In this document: positions 57,605 to 64,000 of the stretch, piece by piece | Layout: the number at the start of each line of letters is the position of its first letter | Numbering within the stretch: position 1 is the stretch's first letter | Origin: Benincasa hispida | Lineage: Eukaryota > Streptophyta > Magnoliopsida > Cucurbitales > Cucurbitaceae | DNA length: 64,000 nucleotides | Reading direction: 5' to 3' | NCBI RefSeq assembly: GCF_009727055.1 | Contig: NC_052354.1 | Span: 54,500,760 to 54,564,759 of the forward strand | Made by a program: the position numbers and the translations under genes | Notes under the pieces: model-generated | What the model was told of the DNA's origin: nothing | Databases searched by the model: none | The model's input: the letters and a program-made list of their open reading frames with translations, nothing else

Positions 57605-59189
57605 TTATTGTGCTGGCACGTCATCCCTGCGTTCTTCCGCGAGGTCTTCATCCATGAAGCGTAGAGGGTTCCTTAGGTGGGCAGGTAGCGGTGGCAAGGC
57701 AAATATCCCAATCAAGACCTGGTTGATATATTGTGTTGTATAGATGAACTAGTTCTACATTCTTCCGGTTTGCTATCGCATGTAGTCCTTTATAACCCTA
57801 TTTTGCTGTTAAAGTGTTTCAATGGATGTAGCCAGTGGTCTGAGTTGATCGCTAATGAGAGTTTTCAACTCGTCAAGATCAGTGCTTGGTTACGGCGGTG
57901 CTGGCTTTTCGGCTCTTTCAACTGGGTCTTTAGAATGTCTTGTGTTGCTTGTCCCTAACCCAGTGGGTTCAAAAATAATTTAAGGGATAAAAGTTAAAAT
58001 TGGAGTTAGTAAGAGGGAAGAAGGGGGACTAAGGATTTCTTAATCTAGGTCGGTGTTATCGTGCTGCGTTGGATCAAGAATCTCTTCTTGCGAGGCCAAA
58101 TGTGAGTTTGGGAAAGGGATGTTTAAATCTAGTCACGTTTCTTTATCAGTAAACCCATGCTCCGCTTCGTATTCTTGTTCATTTTTCGAAGCATCATCAC
58201 TGTGTTCAATTATCCAGACGCGTCTTCTTTTAGGGGCGCATTGGGAGGATCGAGGTCTTGCTGCCGCATTCTTGCGAGGTAAGGCAGACTGGTGTGGCGA
58301 ACCGTGAAGCAGACGCCTGATTAATTTGATGTCCATCAGACCATCGATTTCCTCATAATCATCCCCCAGACAGATGCCCCCGCGTTCACACAGCGCACAG
58401 ATCAGCCAAGGAAAGTAAAGTTGTCCTCATGGTTTTGCTTTGATGGCTTTGATCTGGTCCATGATTATCCTCCCTACATCTAGAGGAATGCGCTGCATGA
58501 TGCAATAAGTGGCCAGGACGCGTTCTCTCGAGACTATTTCATCATGCGTTGTAGGCATGATACTTTTCTTAATCAAGTATAACCATAAGTTTGCGTCCGG
58601 TTTCAGATTCCTGGAAGCCAAGATCATTACTCCACTTCTTGATATTTGCCATGTGCTTCCAGGTTTGGCCACCACTCTTAACGCATCTTCTATCTAGCTT
58701 GAAGTTGGATGTTCTAAGATGTGATTTCCTTCTGCATTCAGGTTGTTTTCAATATTGAACACTTTATTAATTTTGTTGGCGAAGAAGCACACCAAAACGT
58801 CATCAACAAGCGCCGTATTTTTCTCCTTATCAAACTCACTGCTATAGAATTGGCGGACAAGATTAGGCCAAATCCTCGTGTGCCTAACGCATAGCTGACT
58901 CTAGCCCATTGCATCCACAGTTTCAGTTATATATGGAGGCAATAGGTTGCATTCGGGAAAGAAGCCCTTCTCGGTAAGGATGCCACTGAATTGGCGCTTC
59001 CACCCTTTGGTCTTTTTAAGTAACGTGGCAGTCACCTTGCGTTTGTCCGCCTCATGTGCTTTGGCTTCTCGAGCAAGTTCCTTTAATTCATTTTCCAATT
59101 CCTTTTGGAGAGCAGACTTCCTTCGCCCCTGTCGGGCAGGCTTGTACCTTTTCAATCCCTTTTCTAATACTATCGACTCTGAGCAGCTC

Positions 59190-59227
59190 CTGTCTCTTAT
59201 ACACATCTAGATGTGTATAAGAGACAG
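59190..59227. other. Nextera mate-pair junction adapter, copy 1 (artefact)
   Basis: A perfect 38-base inverted repeat made of CTGTCTCTTATACACATCT immediately followed by AGATGTGTATAAGAGACAG. These are the two Tn5 mosaic-end sequences in the head-to-head order left at circularised junctions by the Illumina Nextera mate-pair protocol. This is library DNA, not plant sequence. It creates artefactual peptides of the MCIRDR and SLIHI type. Confidence 0.97.
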
Positions 59228-59284
59228 CCCGTGCAAGTGCCCTTAATTCATTTTCCAATTCCTTTTAGAGGGTAGACTTCTTTC
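59228..59284. repeat. Mis-assembled duplicate segment between two adapters
   Basis: 57 bases that closely repeat about 59,073-59,128 (shared TTAATTCATTTTCCAATTCC and further bases), with several mismatches. It probably comes from a read of another Athila copy joined through the adapters. Confidence 0.85.
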
Positions 59285-59322
59285 CTGTCTCTTATACACA
59301 TCTAGATGTGTATAAGAGACAG
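59285..59322. other. Nextera mate-pair junction adapter, copy 2 (artefact)
   Basis: Second exact copy of the same 38-base junction adapter. The following 50 bases (59,323-59,374) repeat 59,139-59,189, including CTTTTCAATCCCTTTTCTAA and ATCGACTCTGAGCAGCTC. The stretch from 59,190 to about 59,374 is therefore extraneous. Confidence 0.97.
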
Positions 59323-60721
59323 GGCTTGTGCCTTTTCAATCCCTTTTCTAATACTATCGACTCTGAGCAGCTCTCAGCGTCGCACCCTCAGGACCAGATG
59401 CAAATTGCTCTTCTTCATCCTCTAAAATTAATTTTCTTTTTCTCATCACTCCCTTCCCTTTTACCGTCCCTTCATCCGCTCAGATTTGTGAGGTTGCGAT
59501 GCGTCCGGGCCAACGTCCCTTTCCCTCTCTTCTTCTTCTCTAATTCAGCTTCAAGCATCATCGCATAATGCTCCGCTTCATCAATTTCAAGTGATGCGTT
59601 GGTTGGGTTGGGACGCATCTTTTGTTCCTCTTCGATTTGTCCTTGATTCAAGCTTACCAAAATTGCTCCAAAAACTTCTTGCTCTTCTCTTTGAGCTAAC
59701 TCCACAAGCTCTGCGCTATTTTACTCTAACGCAGGACTATCAGAGCTTGGTTTTGGGTGGGTGATTAGTGGCATGCCAGATGGCGTATGCGGCGACCCGG
59801 GAGATGAGATGATCATAGGTGAGGGCAGTTGAAGGGATTGGCTGGCTTCTTTTGCTTCAATGAGGAATATTGTGGCTAAGGTTTGGATGGATAGAGGGGC
59901 AAGGGGACGCACGACGAGCGATGGTGTGGTGTGGAGATGGGCTGGAATAGGGTCATACGTCGCACCCACTAGTGTAATATTCGGAATAAATGGTGGTAGA
60001 GCAGGCTGTTTGTAGGGCTTTTTGGCAGCTGCGGAGCTAGAAGGCTTGGTCGGAAAGGGTCTTTTTGAGGTTCGGCGAGGGGATGAGGGGGGCGACATTG
60101 AAGCGAAAGAAGAAGAAAAAAAGCTGACCGACGAGCCGCCTCCATAGCTTTGTGATTGGTTTTGGCTGTTGGAAGCTGAAGACATTGCTGCTGAAGGGTT
60201 GACTGAAATATCGACTTTGTTCGAAGGGACGACGAGGGTTTGGGAGCTAGAACTTCGCGAGGTAGGTTGAAGGAGATGAAAGAACAGAGAAAGTCGAGAG
60301 GGAGCCTTTTATAGACCTGTTAGAGAGGGCGAGGTGACGTCAGGCGGCGCCTGACATCATTATTTATTATGCAGACGAAAGGACGTGCCTAAGGTTTCTA
60401 GGCAATCAAGTGCTTTGCGTTTTTTAGGTGCGTCCTTCGGTTTGGGCCATGCGTTGGCTTAAGTCCAACGCATTAGTCTTATTCCCATCCTAAGCTTCTT
60501 CTGGTTGTACACATACTTTTTTTTAATGAATTAAATTTCTTAAATAAGAAAAGCAATAACAATCATCAATCACTTAAAACGTAACTCAAAGACAAGATAA
60601 CAATCAGAGTAAACACAAATGCAGACATAAAATACATAATGCAAAAAAAAAAAAAAAAAGGTAGAAGAAGCGTCCCTAGAGTATGTGTCGATTTGAACGC
60701 AGGGAGGCTTCGACGCAAGCC

Positions 60722-61611
60722 TCAGTTGGCTTCACGTAATACGAGGGATGACTTCTGTCGTTCTACACCATCTTCAAAGTAGGGCTTCACTCTTTGCCCA
60801 TTTACCTTGAATGTATTTGTGTCATCTTCTCGCGTCAACTCTACTGCTCCATGAGGAAAGTTTGTTTTGAAAATGAATGATCCTGACCATCTTGACTTTA
60901 ATTTTTCTGGGAACAAATGCAATCGTGAATTAATAATAAAACTTTTTGCCCAAAAACAAACTCTTTCTTACTGATGCATTGGTCGTACCAACGTTTGGTC
61001 TTCTCCTTGTAGAGTTTGCTATTCTCGTATGCGTTCAACCGCCATTTCTCAAGCTCATTAAGTTGAAGCTTGCGTTGATAGCCCGCAGCTTCCAAGTTTA
61101 AATTCAGCTTCTTCACTGCTTAGAAAGCTTTGTACTCCAATTTCAGGGGTAAGTGACAGGCTTTTCCGAATACCAAGGAGTATGGAGACATACCTATGGG
61201 AGCCTTGTAGGCAATTCTGAAGGCCTAAAGTGCTTCATCCAACCTCTGCGCCCAATCTTTCCGTGATGCGTTGACGACTTTTTCCAATATTGATTTTATT
61301 TCCGATTAAATACCTTAGCTTGACCGTTGGTTTTGCGAGTGGTATGCGGTAGCGATTTTGTGCCTGACATTGTATTTGGCAAGAAATTTTAAAATGATGC
61401 GATTAATGAAATGCGTACCTTCGTCACTCACTAGTGCTCTTGGTGTTCCAAAGCGTGTGAAAATGTTCCTGGTGAGAAACTTAGAAATAGTCGCCGCATC
61501 ATTTTTGGCACAAGCCACAACTTCCACCCACTTTGATACGTAATGTACTGCCAGCAGGATATATTGTCGACCGTAGGACAGAGGAAAAGGCCCATAAAAT
61601 CGATGCCTCAT
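60722..61611 (-). pseudogene. Athila integrase remnant
   Basis: The minus-strand integrase core at 61,611-61,315 has YILLAVHYVSKWVE, then RFGTPRALVSDEGTHF and YNVRHKIATAYHSQNQ. The first catalytic Asp, normally in VDYVSKWVE, is His. The second (SDEGTHF) is kept, and the segment that should carry the catalytic Glu after HPQT.GQ is altered and runs into a stop. The C-terminal part (61,116-60,722) shows [11 protein letters not shown], then [12 protein letters not shown] and FKVNGQRVKPYF, a GPY/F-type module. The protein is inactive. Confidence 0.8.
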
Positions 61612-61933
61612 ACGTCAAATAATTCGACTTCAAGAATATTGTTCAGAGGCATTGCATCCCTTGATGATATATTTCCTGTGCGTTGGCAAGGGTCACACTT
61701 GAGAGCATAATCCTTTGCGTCCTTGAAGAGGGTAGGCTAGAAATATCCACTTTGAAGAACCTTTACAGCGGTTCTTTGCCCTCTAAAATACCCTCCATAA
61801 GGAGTCATGACACTCAACAATGATGCATTTTGTTTCCTGGAACGCACCGACGCATGATGGAGGCAGGACCTTGTTTGTAAAGAAACGGTTCATCCTAAAA
61901 ATAGAATTTGCTATCATGAACTAGTCGTTTCTT

Positions 61934-62290
61934 TTATTGAGAGTTGAATTGTTCAGGGAATTGTTTGGTAGTTAAGTAGTTAACAATGTCTGTGTACCAA
62001 GGTTCTCTGCCTTCAACTCTGAATAAGCCTTCATCAGGAAATACATCTCTGATTTCATCTTTTTGGTCTTGTATTTCCTGATTTTCTAATCTGGACAGGT
62101 GATCAGCCACCTGATTTTCAGTCCCCTTTCTGTCCTTAATATCAATGTCGAATTCCTGCAATAGCAGCACCCATCTAATTAATCTTGGTTTCGCATCCTT
62201 CTTACTCATCAGGAATTTAATGGTTGTGTGGTCCATATAGATGGTTTCTGAAGCACCAATTAAATAAGATCTAAACTTTTGATGTCGAAC
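61934..62290 (-). pseudogene. Athila RNase H C-terminal part and linker
   Basis: The frame at 62,236-61,934 contains [20 protein letters not shown], then [20 protein letters not shown], followed by a Glu/Asp-rich linker. This is the RNase H end with the conserved ADHLSR motif before the integrase zinc domain. Upstream connection to RT is broken near 62,290-62,450. The Ile-Asp...Lys-Gly...Asn-x-x-AD pattern is standard for Ty3/gypsy. Confidence 0.8.
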
Positions 62291-62447
62291 ACTACAATAA
62301 GCATTTCTTTCTCCATAGTTGTGTGATGTTCCTGAGAGTCATTCAGAGTCTTCGATGCATAAGAGATGAGGTGTATCAAATTCCCCTTTTTCTGCCCCAA
62401 CATCGTTCCTACTATACATCACTTGCGTCGCACATCAAAATGAAACA

Positions 62448-63308
62448 TTACGTCCAATCTGGTGCTATTACTACCGAAGCTGTAGTCAACGCATGCTTCA
62501 GTGTTTCAAATGCGTCGCAGCAGTTGTCATTGAATTCGTAGGGCCGGTTCGCTTCTAATATTGCACTCAGAGGTCGTGCAATTTGAGAGAATCCTTTTAC
62601 AAACCTTCGGTAGAAGTTTGTGTGTCCTAGAAAACTTCTTAGAGCTTTTACATTTGATGGCGGAAGAAGTTTAGCTATGACATCTACTTTGGCCTCATCA
62701 ACTTCCAACCCGGCTTTAGATGCCTTGTGGCCCAAAACAATGCCTTCAGTCACCATGAAGTGACATTTTTTCCAATTTAATACAAGATTTGATTCCTCGC
62801 ATCGAGCGAGGACGACCTCCAGGTTATCTAAGCACAATTGAAATAAGTCTGCAAAAACTAAAAAATCATCCATAAAAACTTCAACGGTCTGTTCCAAGAA
62901 GTCAGATAAAATTGCCATCATGCATCTTTGGAATGTTCTAGGTGCGTTGCATAGTTCAAAAGGCATGCGTCTGAACGCGAACATTCCAAAAGGGCAAGTG
63001 AGTGTCATCTTTTCGATTAAAATTTAGTTATAGCCGGAGTATCCATCTAGAAAACAATAAAATTCTTTTCCAGCCAATCAGTCAAGCATCTGGTCAATGA
63101 AGGGAAGTGGGAAGTGGTCCTTCTTGGTTGCGGCATTGAGTTTCCTATAGTCCATACAGATGTGCCAACCCGTGACAGTCCTTGAAGGAATGAGCTCATT
63201 GTTACTATTGACTATCACTGTTATTCCTCCTTTTTTAGGGACGCATTGAACTGGGCTTACCCAGCTGCTATCGGATATAGGGTAAATTCCTCCTTCGTTG
63301 AGGCTCAA
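62448..63308 (-). pseudogene. Athila reverse transcriptase remnant
   Basis: The N-terminal frame (63,308-63,078) has SDSSWVSPVQCVPKKGGIT, then a TVTGWHICMDYRKLNAATKK-type motif and HFPLPFIDQMLD. After a break, the second frame (63,008-62,448) has CPFGMFAFRRMPFELCNAP, the active-site FMDDF, then LGHKASKAGLEVDEAKVDVI and SFLGHTNFYRRFVKGFS. The catalytic Asp pair is retained, but the gap around 63,010-63,075 contains a stop and a shift. Domain order and motifs are those of a Ty3/gypsy Athila-type RT. Confidence 0.85.
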
Positions 63309-63615
63309 TTGATCCGGTCTTCCCCTCTTCTAGCCTAATTTTGTGCATGCAGTAAGATGGGTTGATGCCACGGATGTCAGCCAGCGTCCATCCTATTGCC
63401 CACATGTGTTTTTGCAACATCTGCAAAAGAGAATATTTGTTAGGCTCGAAAAGCATATTTAAGGTGGTTAGGTAAAGGTAAGGTGTTGTTTGTTCCAAGA
63501 AAAGCATATTTAAGGTGGTTAGGTAAAGGTTTCAGTTCTAGTTCTGGTGGTTCTTCCAATGATGGACGTGTTGGCTTCGTCTACCGCTCACTCAGACTTG
63601 GCGACTCGAGTTTCT

Positions 63616-63996
63616 TCATGCTTTCTTCCAACACAAGGACCTCACAAACTTGGGTCCTTCTTCTTCAGGCAACTCTATTTTGTTAAGTTGACATTCTTCA
63701 TTGTCCAGGAACTTTAATGCATTTAACACATTAAATTTCACTTCCTGATTGTCTACGCGCATGGTCAGTTCTCCCTTGTGCACGTCTATTAATACTTTCC
63801 CAGTGGCGAGAAAGGGTCGTCCAAGAATGATTGGTATATCCTTGTCTGCTTCATAATCAAGGATGATAAACTCCGCTGGGAATATGAATTTGTCAACTTT
63901 CACCAGAACACCCTCAATCTTTCCTTCAGAGTATGTGATCATTCTATCAGCGAGTTGAAGCGTTACAGAAGTGGGTTGTGCTTCACCAATTCCCAA
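63616..63996 (-). pseudogene. Athila aspartic protease-region fragment (runs off the window)
   Basis: An open frame of at least 126 codons reads into the window edge. It contains TLQLADRMITYSEGKIEGVL, then FIILDYEADKDIPIILGRPF and LATGKVLIDVHKGELTMRV, which is the C-terminal half of the retroviral-type protease fold and its linker in Athila elements (ILGRPFLAT signature). The catalytic DxG would lie beyond 64,000. A broken linker at 63,507-63,310 joins it to RT. Confidence 0.8.
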
Positions 63997-64000
63997 TTTT

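Larger units (their letters stand above)
57605..60185 (-). pseudogene. Athila ORF3 (post-pol ORF, plant transposon-protein domain), degenerate
   Basis: It lies downstream of pol on the same strand. It starts MSSASNSQNQSQSYG with a Ser/Pro-rich N-terminal tail (60,185-59,721), followed after one stop by a Glu/Lys-rich segment (59,705-59,472), then a coiled-coil-like KSALQKELENELKEL segment (about 59,125-59,060). A globular part at 58,860-58,430 follows (WPNLVRQFY upstream, then GSTWQISRSGVMILASRNL, then LWLYLIKKSIMP). It ends near MDEDLAEERRDDVPAQ. This layout fits the extra ORF at the env position of Athila elements (putative plant transposon protein domain). No membrane-anchor or fusion features were seen. 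Stops, shifts and an artefactual insertion at 59,190-59,370 break it. Confidence 0.65.

Noticed and set aside
59190..59322. Idea that the palindromes are natural Tn5-like transposon ends or a short palindromic repeat array
   Set aside because: Both match the synthetic hyperactive Tn5 mosaic ends exactly in the library-junction order, with duplicated flanks. A library artefact explains everything.
57605..60185. Reading the Athila ORF3 as a true envelope gene
   Set aside because: No signal peptide, fusion segment or membrane anchor is visible. Only position, not sequence, recalls env.

Overview
The window is nuclear DNA from a plant, almost certainly a eudicot. Spliced GT-AG genes, very AT-rich spacers and several classes of plant transposable element all point that way. 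The LTR families look like those of Cucurbitaceae, but that is an impression rather than something I could test.

Layout. From 1 to 4.9 kb there is AT-rich spacer with one MITE-like inverted repeat. From 5.0 to 10.1 kb lie the only two credible host genes, and they are convergent: an NPF6.2/NRT1.4-type nitrate transporter (+, five visible exons) and an intronless KT-group nucleotide-sugar/triose-phosphate translocator (-). From 10.4 to 18.6 kb is decayed spacer holding a diverged direct repeat, an LTR-like remnant, a Helitron helicase relic and several short repeats.

From 18.6 to 48.2 kb is one large nested retrotransposon complex. The oldest layer is a minus-strand Ty3/gypsy element, here 'gypsy A', whose pieces (LTR, integrase, RNase H, reverse transcriptase) are spread over almost 30 kb. 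A solo LTR of one family ('L1', target-site duplication CTTTT) sits in its integrase. A second family ('L2', Ty1/copia, TSD CAATG) sits inside L1. This block, from the gypsy 3' part through L1 to the L2 LTR, occurs twice (about 19.07-23.5 kb and 28.73-33.2 kb), so it was duplicated after both insertions. One copy kept an L2 body and the other collapsed to a solo L2 LTR. A third L2-family element with both LTRs (37,844-45,352) inserted into an older L2 LTR. It carries gag but almost no pol, whereas the L2 body at 23.5-27.7 kb carries pol but almost no gag.

From 48.2 to 55.2 kb is a decayed CACTA (En/Spm, TNP2-type) transposase gene on the minus strand. It is cut by a solo L1-type LTR with a perfect 5-bp TSD and followed by another solo L2 LTR. 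From 55.5 kb to the window end, a CACTA-like terminus is interrupted by a degenerate minus-strand Athila-type gypsy element (LTR, 3' UTR, extra ORF3, integrase, RNase H, RT, protease). Within its ORF3 are two exact copies of the Nextera mate-pair junction adapter flanked by duplicated sequence, which is an assembly artefact.

No rRNA, tRNA or CRISPR features were seen. Only the two host genes are expected to work together with the cell; everything else is mobile DNA or its debris.
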